Source: Calycina herbarum
Lineage: Eukaryota > Ascomycota > Leotiomycetes > Helotiales > Pezizellaceae
Direction of reading: 5' to 3'
DNA: 64,000 bases
NCBI GenBank assembly: GCA_001414485.1
Contig: LLEY01000207.1
Coordinates: 1 to 64,000 of the forward strand
In this document: one piece after another, positions 44,305 through 56,832 of the stretch
Layout: each line of letters opens with the position of its first letter
Position numbering within the stretch: position 1 is the stretch's first letter
Made by a program: the position numbers and the translations under genes
The notes under the pieces: generated by a model
The model's input: the letters and a program-made list of their open reading frames with translations, nothing else
The model's database searches: none
What the model was told of the DNA's origin: nothing

Positions 44305-44757
44305 TTACTTTATAAACATAGGAAAGAACCTCTGAATAATTCGGTACTTGAGAGATTTGGGTTTCCTCACCAAGCACTCACCACCCCCTCGACACCTACT
44401 ACAACGACAAGGAAACTTACCAAAACCCTCCTTCTCCAACCTTAAAAGTAAGATGTGAAGTGCCATCCTACTCCTAAAATGCCATTTTTTAATCTCCTCA
44501 TTAGAAAATCCTCGAAGACCATTAAAGAAATGGCGCAACTCTTTACATTCCGGCTCAGCAATTTCCTTTGGAGTAAGAGGACGACGCATGATAGAGTCAT
44601 TAAAGAGAATTGCGTTGAGTTTGACTACTTTGTTGCATTGATTGATGGACCAACTGTCTGCAGTGTCGTTACTGACGTTCTTGGAGATGGGGAGGGCGAG
44701 ACGGATCCAAGAATGTGGAATTGGGTATGGGTTGTTTCTTTTGCGGAGGGGAAACAT
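44305..44757 (-). CDS. Hypothetical protein, 150 aa
   Basis: Single frame from ATG 44757. Content is protein-like: RRPLTPKEIAEPECKELRHF, GLRGFSNEEIKKWHFRSRMA and a cysteine cluster PCRCSRCRGGGECLVRKP, ending in a basic tail. There is no signal peptide or membrane segment. I recognise no family; the CxCxxC...C cluster might bind a metal. It stands alone in a gene-poor stretch, so it could be a lineage-specific gene. Confidence 0.45.
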   Translation of the reverse strand: MFPLRKRNNPYPIPHSWIRLALPISKNVSNDTADSWSINQCNKVVKLNAILFNDSIMRRPLTPKEIAEPECKELRHFFNGLRGFSNEEIKKWHFRSRMALHILLLRLEKEGFGKFPCRCSRCRGGGECLVRKPKSLKYRIIQRFFPMFIK

Positions 44758-46027
44758 TTTGAGCAGTTAGTTCTAGGTTTAGATATGGGGATTAGTGGTC
44801 GGCTCTCTTTTCCAAACTATAGAAGTACAATGACTTTGTTCTCTTACTGTTACCGATGTTGTCTTAAACCATAGGCTCATCTCTTTCATGTCTCTTTGTT
44901 TCTTTCGGGACTAGTTGAGATTCTTTGTTGTCGACTAGTAAATGCCATCACCGAGAAAAAGAACACTAGGCATCATAGAAGCTCGCCCACCAAAACCTTC
45001 TTCCCAAAGGTAGATTACGACAACGTAGTCTTCTGATTCGTATTAATGCAAACAAAAAGGCTCCATCCTGGTATCTCCGCTATTCGACCTGTAGTACCAT
45101 TGCATTTTTAAACATATATCTTCTTCTCACTGAGAGCTCGTTCGGACCTTGCCGTAGCCCAACATATTTCGAGAAACTTCCTTCTCATCTACTACATGGC
45201 AACTCGGCTATTGAAGGGGCTACGTGTAACATGACTATTCATGTTAGTCACAGCTCCTCGATATGCGACAAAAGACTTCTTGAACTTGGCATCCCATCTA
45301 CTTGAGGGGTCGAGGGAGGGCAAAATTGACAATTCGTTGGTTCACAGGTACCCCACCTTGTGCCCGGCAAATGCGAGGTGCAACAAGAGAGAAGTTGAGA
45401 TGACGATTTCGGAAGCGTCCGATTTAGAGTCCATCATTCCACAGAGGATGGAAACAACCAGGTAGCAAGTCAAAAGAACACCGAATTCATATTTCAAAAA
45501 GAGAGGGATATAAAGTTTTGCCTCACTCGAGAGAGATCTGGATGATCGCTTAGTACACTGGGGGTACTTGAGTTACAGAGCTGTATTCATTTCCAACTAA
45601 TGAAATTAGAATCACTTATCCAGCAATCAAACAATACCCAACGACCATAACAAATAGTAAAATGAAAATGTCTTCTTTTTAAACATGCATCATTGCATTG
45701 CATACCCGCTTACCCCTCAGCCGAACCAGGGTACCTTCTGTGACAATGCCCCGCAATTACGTGGGCCTGGCTGCGACACTCACCTTGAGACATAGTTCAA
45801 GCTCCTCCCTCTCCTTTCTCCTTTAAAATTCCATTCACTTCTCCTAAACTCATTCATGAACCATATTCACACCTTGCAATCACTCATCGAAAACTAAAAG
45901 GTACGTGAAGAGTGCTGAGACCTCAAGCTATCTACCCCGCCAACAAGATAACCCCGCTAACCACCTCACCACATCGTTTCAGCTTTCTCAAAGCTCCCAA
46001 CCTCAACCATCAAATCAACAAATCAAA
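44758..46027. other. Intergenic and leader of the DUF7721 gene
   Basis: No supported gene. A GTACGT donor at 45901 and a TTTCAG acceptor near 45984 may mark a leader intron before the ATG at 46028. Confidence 0.35.
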
Positions 46028-46705
46028 ATGTCGGGACAAGAATACTACTCCGGAGCCAGCATGGAGTCCAACAACGGGGGTGGTCAAAGAAACGATGATT
46101 ACGATTCCGACGACGAGAACATGCAATCCGCAACTCGCCACGCAGAAAGAAACGCCGGAAGCCATGGCAGTGCAGATATGTTCTCAAGTATCATCAGTTC
46201 CTTAGCAGGAAACAAACAATCTGTTGCTCAACAGCCTATTGATGAACAACGTATGTTCCCTTTTCTTCCCTCTTTCCATCTCCTACCATCAAATTCCTCA
46301 AGCTAAAACCCCGGAAACTAACACTCATCCTCCCCGACAGACGCAGTAAAGTCCCACCAACAATACTTCGGCAACTCCTCCGAGCCCCAATCCGCATCCT
46401 CCTCCTCCATGGGCTCCGCAGCCGCAATGCAAGCCCTCAAAATGTTCACAGGCGGTTCCTCATCTGGAAACACATCATCCGGACAACAATCCAACTCACA
46501 AAACGCATTCGTGGGAATGGCAATGGCACAAGCCAGCAAGCTATTCGATAACCAGGCCGCAGCAGGAAAGGTAGCAAGTGGAGAGAATAAGGAGAGTGCG
46601 GTACAACAGGCGGGCGAGATGGCGTTGAAGATGTATATGCAGAGTGGTGGAAAATCTGGGGGTGGTAGTGGAGGGTTGATGGGTTTGGCCAGTAAGTTTT
46701 TGTAG
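46028..46705 (+). CDS. DUF7721 ('beta-flanking') family protein, 2 exons, 195 aa
   Basis: Exons 46028-46250 and 46341-46705; the 90-bp intron runs GTATGT...CAG. The start is MSGQEYYSGASMESNNGGGQ. The protein is low in complexity and rich in Ser, Gly, Gln, Ala: an acidic YDSDDENMQ patch, SSIISSLAGNKQSVAQQ, a SHQQYFGNSSE element, then repeated amphipathic Ala/Met helices (SAAAMQALKMFTGG, FVGMAMAQASKLFDNQAA, QQAGEMALKMYMQSG), ending GGLMGLASKFL. These features match the fungal proteins annotated as beta-flanking protein or DUF7721, whose function is unknown. The final 150 bp switch to G-rich codons. Confidence 0.78.
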
Positions 46706-47462
46706 AGATGAGGACAGATAAGGGGAGGGGAGGGGAGGGGATTAGGTTGGGGGGCTTTCTGCTGGCGGAATAAAAGCAATGAAGAACATGAAATTATGAT
46801 TATGAGATGTTATCAATGCAAACTCTTGATTGTATCGTCGATGCATTGTTAAAAAATATACAATATATCGTGAGATATTTTAGTGTTTTAAAAACTCCAA
46901 TTCTACTCACGGGCTACCTAAGGCTAGATATAACAACCGTCCATTCCTGTGAATACCCCAAAGATTTTCATTTGTAGGTAACCTCGGAATAGCAACTCCA
47001 TTTCGACGAGGAAAAAGGATCATATATCTACCTAGACTTATAAAAAAAAGATGTTTGTTTGGATTTATATGTTCTATTGGCAGGTAACTTACAAATAGCT
47101 TCCACAGAATGTATCCTAGCTATTGGTAGATAACCGACGAATAGAACAAACTTATTAAGTACGCAACCTTCCATTTTTTCTTTTAAAAAAAATACTAGTG
47201 ATTGAGGAATGAGGCTGCAATTATAAATTATTTATATCTATCTATATATAAACCCATCTATTCTATCCACAACAGTTGAGTGCACCCAGACACTAGACAC
47301 CAAGTACCTAAACACCCATCAACTCCGTCCCTAACACCAACACCAATGCTATACACCACCAAGTCCCAATGAAAATTCCAGTTCCCCAAAAAAACCAAAG
47401 TACAGCCACTCCACCCCAACTCCGCACCAAATTATTCTAAACTCTCAAAAAGAACCAATCTT
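46706..47462. other. Convergent intergenic region
   Basis: AT-rich 3' flanks of the DUF7721 gene and the MFS gene. No array of the GTAAGC type is seen here although the pair is convergent. Confidence 0.4.
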
Positions 47463-49482
47463 CTACTTCTCAACATTCTCCTCACTACCACTGTTACCAC
47501 TCTCCCCATTCTCCGGATCAAGGACCTTAGCGTTATCCCCATTAAAAGCCTGCTTAGTATCCAGCTCCTGATTCAAACTATACCCCTTCGTGAACAAAGA
47601 ACTAACCAACCCAACAGCCGCCAACGCAGTCATCAAAATCCAAATACTGCCCAAAGCATCAGAATAAGCCTGAATAAGGTCCGTCCTCATCTGACCATGT
47701 GGCATCTGTTTGATAACTGTAACTAGCGCAGCAGCATCCTTACTGTATTGCGAAGCCAAAGGTGCAAGGTCAGGATATGAGAGTAGCTTGGATTTAATCT
47801 GGTTCTGGAATGCGACGCCGGAAATGGCGACACCGATGGATTGACCGAAGACTCGCGAGAAGGAGTAGAATGCTGCGGCGTGTCCGGCGTCTCGGGGACG
47901 ACCTGCGGCTTGGACACCGAGGCCCATGGCTGGGAAGAGCATTCCTGTTCCGATACTGACGACGATGTTTAGGAAGAGCCATGATGGGATGGAGGAAGTT
48001 GGTTTGAGGAGGAGGAGAAGTCCGGAACCGAGAGTTGTGAGGAGCCAGCCGACCCAGATGGCCCATCGATAACGACCTGTGATGGCACATACAACACCGA
48101 CGACAACAGCCATAGGAGCGACGAAACCACTTTCGGGGAGCATAGCTACTCCGGAAATGATTGGGGTGTATCCTTTGACGGCTTCGTAGTATAGGGGGAG
48201 GAAGTAAAGGAGGGACCAGAGGATGATTCCGTGGAGAATGGTACCAGTATATGTGATGAGCATCGATCGGTTGTTGAAGATTGTGCCTCGAATGATGGGC
48301 TCGATGAAATTACCCTCGTGAGCATTACCGTCGGCGTCGAATGCTTTCTGGGAAAGACGTCTTTCCCACAGTCCGAATACTACCATACAAGCGACACCAA
48401 AAAGGAGAGGGAAAAGTACACGCCAAGAGTCCCACGCGTACATTACTCCGCCTGTAAATCTGGTTAGAACAATTTCAAAAACACATTTGAGAGAAATGGA
48501 AACTTACCCCATGTAACAGGAATCAAGAATGAAACAGTGCTACCGATGAAGATGATACTTCCGACCCAATCGAATTGCTTGATCTTGGTTGCGACGCTGC
48601 CAGGGAGTTTGTCGAGCTTCATAAAAAATATAATGGCACCGACTCCGACACCAATGATTGGAAGGTTGATCCAAAATATCCAACGCCAACTGACATTTTG
48701 AGCGAATGCGCCGCCCATCAATGGACCTGTTACTGAACCCAAGGCCCATACAGCACCCAAGTATCCGAACCAGGCTGGCGAATGTTAGCGATGAAGTTTT
48801 AAAACCGAAGAGTATTGCTTACCTCCTCGAACTTTCAAGGGGACCAGATCTGTAACAAGAATTTCACCGAGAGTCAAAATTCCACCACCTCCAATACCTT
48901 GAATCGATCGTCCAACAAGCCTGTGAACATGTTAGTGTATTGAACATAGTGATCTACAAACTGATGAACATACATGTAAGTGAAATCCTTAGATATAGCA
49001 GCCACAATAGATCCAACAGCAAAGAACAACGAAGAGAGAAGAATAATCTGCACAAATTAGCATACAAACTCCAGCCATGATACCAACAGAGTATGACCAA
49101 CCTCCTTTCTACCAAAGACATGAGATAATCCAGCAATAACAGGCTGGAAAACAGCACTCGTCAACAAGAAACTCGTTCCTGACCAGAATGCCTCAATCGC
49201 TGTACCCTTCAATTTCTCCGCGATCATTGGCAGTGCGATACTCAAAGATGTAGCATCGAGAGCTGCAGCTAGTGTGATGATACATATCGATAGGAATGCC
49301 AACATGAAATTTCGCGAGGGTTTGAATTCGCCTGAATCAGGACTTTCGGGGGGCGGAAGAGGGTTGTCTTCTTTGGTATTTTTCTGTTGCTCCGGGGAGG
49401 CAACGAAGCCACTCGCGATTGAGGAGGAAGTAGTCGAGGCATCGACTGGTTTCGAGGGTTCTGATGCCATTTCTTTGGCCAT
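47463..49482 (-). CDS. MFS transporter, DHA2 (14-TM drug:H+ antiporter) type, 5 exons, 602 aa
   Basis: Exons 49102-49482, 48974-49047, 48823-48920, 48508-48774 and 47463-48451; introns 54, 53, 48 and 56 bp. The cytosolic N-terminus ([16 protein letters not shown]) precedes TM1 at about residue 60 ([20 protein letters not shown]). Motif A is SHVFGRKE. Motif C-like text [18 protein letters not shown] is followed by [19 protein letters not shown], the marks of DHA2 exporters. The C-terminal half has seven further segments, and the tail is acidic. Substrate cannot be read from the sequence; such pumps export toxic compounds or secondary metabolites across the plasma membrane. The start at 49482 is the first ATG. 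The last 280 coding bases are G/T-rich on the coding strand. Confidence 0.87.
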
Positions 49483-51047
49483 GATCCCATCCAAGAATGG
49501 TTTTTGATCAAGTATGCACAATTATATCGTTTGTCTTCTAGAGGGGTGAAGATCGCTTGCTGTAAAACATGAAATGTACAACAGACCACTTGAGAAGTGT
49601 GTTGAAGATAAGATGATGAATGTAGAGGTAATAGAAATTAAACAAAGCAAGTAGTGTGTGTGCAACGTCAACACTATATACAGATCATCAACCAGGCTAC
49701 GTACGAAAAGAAGTCGTCATAACAAGAATGGAAAAGGGACTCGACATCATCACAATCATCTACAGACTAAAAGAGCGAGAAAGTTGTGCCGGTTCCCATG
49801 GTGGGATTATTAACGGCCCACTGGTTGTCTGCTTGGGCCCACTAAGGCTGAAGAAGACGAGAGATGAGGGTCATCGGATTCCGCGGGTGCCAGACCAGAT
49901 TTGACCATTCTGATCCTCAAGATTATTAAAATTGTAAAAGAAATGCCCCCTTGTCGGTGTATGGTTACGCCGAGGGCCAACGTTTGCGGTGAGTCGTCGT
50001 TTCGCATTCGCTCGTGAGAACGAAGAGGAGATGATTATGGGAGACGCTAGACAACAAAGGAGCAGCCTCCGAGTCGGACAACTATTCCTCCGGCTCATAA
50101 ATCCACCTAAACCCGACTTGAAAAGCCCGGAGCCGAAAATGCATGTGGCCTACGTGAACAGATCAACGTACATATAAAAAAAACATTCCTGAAGCCGTAG
50201 TATTGTAAATTGGTATCTTGCTCATCTACTCATATTTTTATCTTATTTTTGCGACCGTTTTGTATCGAGTAATCTTCAATTCTAGTCTTCGTGGGGGCGG
50301 CTATTTACTGCCAATTGCAATGAGAGCGGCAGTAAATACTTCAGGTTCGTACCTGCCTACCTAGCTCATTGTCCCAACTTTCTCAGATAACGAAAGGTAA
50401 TTTACCTAAATACTTGTGACAATTTAATATTTACAGATGACTTGGAACAATGAAGTTCGATTGTCCCAAAGTACTGGGGTAATATCTAGGCACAACGAGC
50501 TATTTACTACCGCTTTTCTTGTCTACTGCGAAACGGAGGACGAAATAAATGGCACCATTATGCTTCTAACGCACATAACACAACGCATATGAGATAAAAA
50601 CTCTTAACGTTTAATTAAGGACTAACTAGCATCTTGCGCATCTATTCATATTTATTTTATATTTTTACGATCAGTGTTTGTTAAGTTATCGCGTTGTGAT
50701 TTTGGCATGGTCCTAAATTGTGCTGCCACTTTTTTTGTCCACCGCGAGACTGTTCAAAATAACTGAAATGATTCTTCGAAACTATCAAGACAGCTAGAGA
50801 ATATACGTGGAGCTTCTGAGATTAAAAACTTAACTTAAACTATAATCTTCGAAAAGGAAGAGCCATTTACTAATGATCTTGAAAACGGATACATTTCCGT
50901 ACTCGGAGAGAAACAAGGCTGTAAAGGTACCCGTAAGGCTGGGTTAGGTTAGATAACTCCAAAATCCGGACTTTTACGAAATCTACCCGTCAACCATACA
51001 CAAGCTCCATACACCTCACACACCCTCGAGTCGGAGGAACACCTAGC
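49483..51047. other. Intergenic with diverged direct repeats
   Basis: Divergent promoter region between the MFS and PFA4 genes. From 50210 to 50770 two copies of an AT-rich segment occur (see repeat entry). No gene is supported. Confidence 0.4.
50208..50770 (+). repeat. Diverged direct repeat pair, about 420 bp apart
   Basis: ATCTTGCTCATCTACTCATA (about 50214) followed by TTTTGCGACCGTTTTGT matches ATCTTGCGCATCTATTCATA (about 50632) followed by TTTTACGATCAGTGTTTGT. A second pair is TTTTCTTGTCTACTGCGAAAC (near 50514) and TTTTTTGTCCACCGCGAGAC (near 50730). It may be the trace of an old insertion or tandem duplication. Confidence 0.4.
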
Positions 51048-52531
51048 ATGGCACTTCTTCGAATACCCTCTTCCCTAGAAGACCTAGCCATCCCAGCAGT
51101 CTGTACCCTAATCTTCTTCCTCTCATACACCTCGCAGTAAGCTAGCTTACAACTCTGTTCCCACAACCTCATTCTAACTCTCCCGTGCTCTTAGAGTCCT
51201 CTTTCATTACCTTGAACCCGGTCCATTGGAATGGGAGGAGGCATTGTGGTTTAATGGCTTTGTGCTGTGTATATGGTGGACCTACGATCGAGCATGTACC
51301 ATTGATCCCGGACCGAGAGGATGGGTGAACCGAGTTGTCTTAGGGAAACCGAGGGAGGTTGAGAAGGAGGATATTAAGACAGACAAGAAAAATGGGAGTG
51401 AGATAGATTCTTCTGAAGAAGAGGAGGAGGGGGAGGTAGTGATTCCGAAAGGCATGAGATGGTGCAAGAAATGCAAAACCGTCAAACCACCACGCGCCCA
51501 CCACTGCAGAAAATGCGCGAGGTATTTCCCCCCTTCCCCTTCTCTCCCTCATCTAATTCCTTCGCAGATGTATCCCAAAAATGGACCACCACTGCCCCTG
51601 GACCTCAAACTGCGTATCCCACACCACATTTCCCCACTTCCTCCGCTTCGTCTTCTACTGCCTCATCACCATGTCCCTCCTCGAATACCACCTCTACACA
51701 CGCGCCTCACACATCTGGTCCCAGCGATACCTCCCTTCATATCTGGGTCCATCAATATGGGCCCTCTCCCACCTCCTCGTCCTCGTCACACTGAATAGCT
51801 TGGTGTTATTCGCGCTTCTCCTCCTCTTCATACACGCCGCCCACAGTCTAGCAACAAACACAACGCAAATCGAAGGCTGGGAAGTAGACCGTCACTCCGC
51901 CCTTGTATCTCGCGCGAAGAAAAATGGGGGTTGGGTACATGCTCCTAGTGGTGTGAATATCCGTATTGTGCATCAGGAGTTTCCTTACGATGTTGGGGTA
52001 TGGAGGAACCTTGTGCAAGGAATGGGTTCTGCGAATCCTATTATGTGGTTCCTCCCCTTCGGATCAGCGCCGGGAATTGAGAGTGCGAAAGACTGGGAGG
52101 AAAACGGGTTCGAAGATGAGGGGACGATGTGGCCACCACTTGATCCGGATAAGATGTCTAGAAGACGGGAGAAATACAGTGGCCCCATTCCTGGGGGAGA
52201 TGGAAGGGGATTTTTGGAAGAGGATAGTAGGGAGGATGATTTGGTGGCTTTTAGGAGGAGACAGGAGGAGGACTTTGTCAAAAGGCGAGGGGTGTACAAA
52301 TTTGAGGGAGCAGAATATCGGAGTAAGTCGAATATGTTTGCTGATGAGGACGAGGAAGAAGAAGATGATGATGATGACGAGGATAAATACACAAAAGGCA
52401 TGATTGGGAAAGAAGGGTGGACTAATTCCGAAGGGGAGAGGTTACGGGATTTCGGCGTTGATGAGGATGCAGAGGACGAAGATGATATACCACTAGCGGA
52501 GTTATTGAAACGGAGGAAAGCTAGAGTTTAG
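51048..52531 (+). CDS. PFA4: Palmitoyltransferase PFA4 (DHHC type), 3 exons, 459 aa
   Basis: Exons 51048-51136, 51195-51521 and 51568-52531; introns 58 and 46 bp. TM1 and TM2 lie in the first 75 residues (AIPAVCTLIFFLSYTS; EALWFNGFVLCIWWTY). The zinc-binding cysteine-rich domain reads MRWCKKCKTVKPPRAHHCRK, CARCIPKMDHHCPW, TSNCVSHTTFPHFLRF, with the catalytic DHHC at residues 145-148 restored by the second splice. TM3 and TM4 follow, then the TTxE-like TTQIEGWE motif and a long, acidic C-terminal region with a run of Asp/Glu (EDEEEEDDDDDED). In yeast Pfa4 works in the ER and palmitoylates chitin synthase Chs3. The extended acidic tail is longer than in yeast but seen in filamentous fungi. Confidence 0.92.
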
Positions 52532-53418
52532 CGAAGCATTTAGCATTTAGGTTACACAACAGTTCTAGAAAGGAGGGTTATGTCAAAAAGTCAAGCTAGT
52601 CAGTCACCCAGTGTACATGGCCATTCCACGATCTTCGAATCTTGAAAAAGGTCGACCTGTTCCTCTTCACGGAAAATGAAACAAATATTTTACCGCCTCG
52701 ACGCATCTGATATCACCATGCCAGGGCAAGAGCAAGAGCAAGAGCGTGGGAAACGCTATCAATAGGTTACCTGCAAATATATTGGTATGGAACGATTTTT
52801 GCAATTTTTTGTAGGAGCCATCGTTACCATCCATTAGAAACCATCCTAAGCGCAAAGCCAGAATCGCATTCAAAAGCATCAAATCACGTAGAATTTCAGG
52901 AAATTCGCTCAGTAGACATTCATTTCTATAAAATACCTGTCTATAATACAATATGCTGGTCTACGTCTCAGCAACCCACCCAACCTCCAAGCAACCACCC
53001 AACAAACCACTCTCCAAAAACATTATCCCCTACATCCTACCATCTAACCTACAAGACCCATCATTCAACTTCAGTCATCCATCTAAAGCCAAGCCCAGCA
53101 AAAAACAAACGATTGTGTACGAATATCATGCTGTCTAAAGCCCAACAACCAGCAAAGTAAAGCAAAAACCCATCAACCAAAAATTAATTCGCCGCAACAA
53201 TCCAGCTACGCCTCCAGGATGTATCATGTAATGCAACTCCCAGCAAAATAAAAGACAAAAAAGAAAAAGTGGAAAGACAACAACTCCGTAATTTTCCTAT
53301 CAAAGGCGAGAGCCCAATCTCCATATGTGCAAATTTTAATGATATACATTTGCTTGGGGCCTGATAATTTTTTTGACGAAACAGAAACAATTGACAAATG
53401 AAAAATAATAGATATGTT
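52532..53418. other. Convergent 3' regions of PFA4 and the CDF gene
   Basis: No gene recognised; there is a short AAGAGC repeat near 52727-52750. Confidence 0.4.
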
Positions 53419-55165
53419 TTAGTGACTGTGATGGCTGTGGTCATCGGTATGCGTCACAGAACTTGGTGTCGAAGTCGAACAGCAACCCTTGCTCTTGCAG
53501 TTCTCAACGCAGTCCAGAAGGCAATCCTCGTCGAGGCGGCAGTTTGGCTGTCCTGTGATGCCATCAAGACCCATACCAGTCGCACGGTGATTGTGGCCGT
53601 CGTCGGTACAGAATTCTGGCTGGATTGTTGCACTGTGGATATTGTACTCGTGGAGGCACTTCTTAATGGCCTTTGCGAGTTTCATATACTTTGCACCTCC
53701 TGCTTCATCCATAGGGAAAGCAATTTGAACATGCATAGAGGCTACAATTTGCGTATCGCTGAGTTGCCAGATATGAGGGTGGTGACAGCTGACAACGCCA
53801 TCGAGAGCCTCAATATCCTCAATAATGGCCTCTTGGTCGATGGAATCCGGGGTTGCTTGAAGAAGAATCTTGGCTGTTGCTTGTGTCAAGGGAATTGCCG
53901 ACTTGAGGATGATCAAAGTAATGAAGAGAGAAACAGCAGGATCAGCGTAGTATTTTCCGGACCAGTCTGAGAGCCAGATGATTAGGGCAGAAGCGATAAC
54001 ACCAACGTTTCCGAGAGCATCACCGATGACATGGAGAATCATGCCATTCATTCCCAAATCATCGTGGCTATGGCCATGACCACCCTTAGCCTTCTTTGGC
54101 TTTCTGTGGTTGTGGTTCTTATGTGTTAAGTTGGCTTGGTCCATAGTGCCGTGGGAGTGGCCGTTGGACTGAGAGAGCAGTGGTGCGTCTTCAGTTGGGG
54201 CCTCGTCTTCGTTGACAACAGTAGTTTCATCGGCATCATTCTCGCCATCATCACTGGAAGATTCAAGCTGTGGTTGAGATGCCTCAATGATTGCTTGCCG
54301 GAAACTTGATGGGTAAAAGCTGATGTCGTCCACGTTGGAAAGTCCTCCTCTACTGGTTCTGCGCTTGTGCTTTCTTGGTGATGGCTTGCTTGGACTGTTG
54401 GCGCGGGAGTGAATAGAGTCAGTTCCATCCACAGAAGAGAAGTTGACGTGGCTCTTCTTGATCGGCTGGGTCTTGGCCTTTACAGCATCTGCGTATGATT
54501 CTCCTTCGTGTACATGGCTATCCGTGTGGTGGTGATCCTCGTGGGAATCGTGATCGTCATGGGAGTGGCTATGCGCATGTCCTTCCTCAGCAGCGCTGAT
54601 TTCGTCGCCGTGGGAATGACTATGGCCATGATCGCTTCCATCGCCTGGTCCATGGGAATGTCCGTGGCCTCCCAATATAAAGAATCCCAATAAGTTCGAT
54701 GCAAGACCCAAGCATCCCACGATCAATATGATTTGTGGGTTCGTGATAACTGGAGGATCGATGAAGCGGGTAATGGATTCGAGGAGAATGGACATGCATA
54801 GGGCGATGAGGAATACTGCGTTGAAGAATGCTCCGAGGATCTCAGCTCTTAACCACTAGTGAATTGTTAGCTATGCGACTTGGTGTTGCGCGAGGCAGAT
54901 ACTTACTCCATAGGAGTACTTCTTTGTAGAGCTCTTCTGGGACGCCTTGACAGCCCACAATCCGACCAAAAGCGAGATGATGTCGTTCAGCTACATTGCT
55001 TAGTACATAGTCGTTTCTTGTCGTACGGGGATTTCTCACCATGTGGAAGGCATCTGCCATCAATGCCAGTGAGCTAACCCAGAGACCAACACCAAGTTCA
55101 GTCGCGAAGAAAATGGAATCAAGGACCACCATGGCCGTGATCCGGGCTTCTTTGGAAATCTTCAT
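53419..55165 (-). CDS. ZRC1: Cation diffusion facilitator, vacuolar zinc transporter (ZRC1/COT1 type), 3 exons, 548 aa
   Basis: Exons 55040-55165, 54907-54990 and 53419-54855; introns 49 and 51 bp. Exon 1 gives MKISKEARITAMVVLDSIFF and SLALMADAFHM, joined to LNDIISLLVGLWAV, so the first zinc site (D38, H41, D45 region) spans the splice. A long His-rich cytosolic loop (residues about 134-335) carries clusters such as HGHSHG, DHGHSHSHGD, HAHSHSHDDHD and GGHGHSHDD. The second half of the zinc site is HVIGDALGN (H345, D349), then the cytosolic dimerisation domain and a Cys-rich end (CRLDEDCLLDCVENCKSKGC) plus HSHHSH. Yeast Zrc1 and Cot1 move zinc into the vacuole in exchange for protons. The long loop with three His-rich clusters is notable; the Cys-rich end could be a further metal-binding element. 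Confidence 0.93.
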
Positions 55166-56832
55166 GGCGAATGCCGTTCGATGAAGCCTGTTGTAGTCGT
55201 AAAGGATGTTGTGGGGAAGGTTATGTTGGACTCGAGTCTCGAAGGGATCTAAGAGGATATGAATGCGTCCGTCAAGGATACTTGTCGTTATTGGCAGACG
55301 TTTGGGGCCCAAGTAATCGTTGCGCAAAAGAGGAGGTGTTGGCTCGTTATCGTTCTGCAATGTGGCTGCCCGCAAAGTCAATCTTTGCCTTCCGATGCCG
55401 TGACCGGACGACTACTTTTGCGGAGAAGTCGCGAAGGGGCGCATAGAAATAGTAAAACCGATGCGCTGCGCTCGAGCCTTGATGCCTTTGGAAGTTGAAG
55501 GCGCAAGAAACTTCTTAAGAACAAGACAGACTGCAAGGGACAACAAGAAAGGAGAGGTAAGGAGGGAAGGGTCTGAGTTGGTTGTTGTTGTTGATTGATA
55601 GCAAGCCTGGCAGGATATAAAACGTCAGTTCTTTTATCGTGCAGCGGGTCAGTCCCTTGCCGTAATCCGAATTGTTGCGTTACCATCTAAACAGCTGGTT
55701 GGTAAAGCTTATCTGAATAATCACGCAGTTACGCTAGCAAAACTTGATTTAAAATTCCTTATTCAGAGTGAATAGAGAGGAGTAAAAAAATTTGTAATTT
55801 ACCTACACAAAGCTGAAGTAAAAGACATCTGCAAAGGTATATAGGGATAGCAACTTTATAGATTTTGAGAGGACGCAATTTAAATTACAAGAGAGATAAG
55901 ATTGCCTTTTGCTTATTTGCTCTTATTTGCTCATACAAGTTATAAGCCTGACTTTCATAGAGCTGGAAATGACACTAGCAATTAAGGAAAGTGGGGGTAG
56001 TTTTGGAATTGCCCCCGTCCAACCTGACAGAGGTGGACGTCATCCACAAGTTACCGTTCACGTGATCCGCCTTAAATCCGAGTTGGATTGCTGGTGCTAT
56101 TTTGTAGAAACGTACAATCGGGGTTTCAAAGCTGAAGTGGCATGAGAACAAATTAAGTAAAAAGATCTAGAAAACAATTGTTAGAAAGTGCAAAATCGAC
56201 AATCGGTCGCTGATATGCAAGTATCCGATTCCTCTCCTCACTCCATCGTCATCATAGCATCACAGCAGACCATCGTACAAACTCCATTGGAATAGAGGGG
56301 TAAATGAGGGGCTCAGTTCTTTTATTTTCGTGGTACTAGATGAAGATATGTGAATTCCTGCACAACTCACATGGCCATCACACCGGCCCATGTGTTGTAC
56401 AAGTTGACTCCAAGTTGGCTCTATGCAAGGCGCCTGAGCCGAATATCATGATCCGTATGGTTCGTAACCCGAACACTGCAGGAAATCCCCGGGAGTCTCG
56501 ATCTCTCGGAATTGGATTCATTCTTTCCTGCCCCTCACTTCGTGTAACTTTCCATCAAGCTTTGTGGTGGTTGTTACAATGCTGCCTGTCGAAGTTGGAG
56601 AGCGGTGCGATTGGAGATTTTTTTCTCGCGAAGTTGGACGTTGTGTGATATGTGAAGAAGCAATGTCAGCAAGATAGGCTCGTCATAGTAGGTATCTCTC
56701 GGCTTCGTGTTTGAACAGGGCCTCCCCAACAAAGCACCACCATTTGTCCGGGAATTTTGCCAAATGTAGCACGATTCAGGGCTTTTTTCGGATCATGTTG
56801 CCGTAAATAAAGAGATCGCGATGAGACTACCC
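55166..56832. other. Intergenic, nothing recognised
   Basis: Promoter region of the CDF gene at the left; the remainder has only short chance frames on both strands. Confidence 0.4.
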
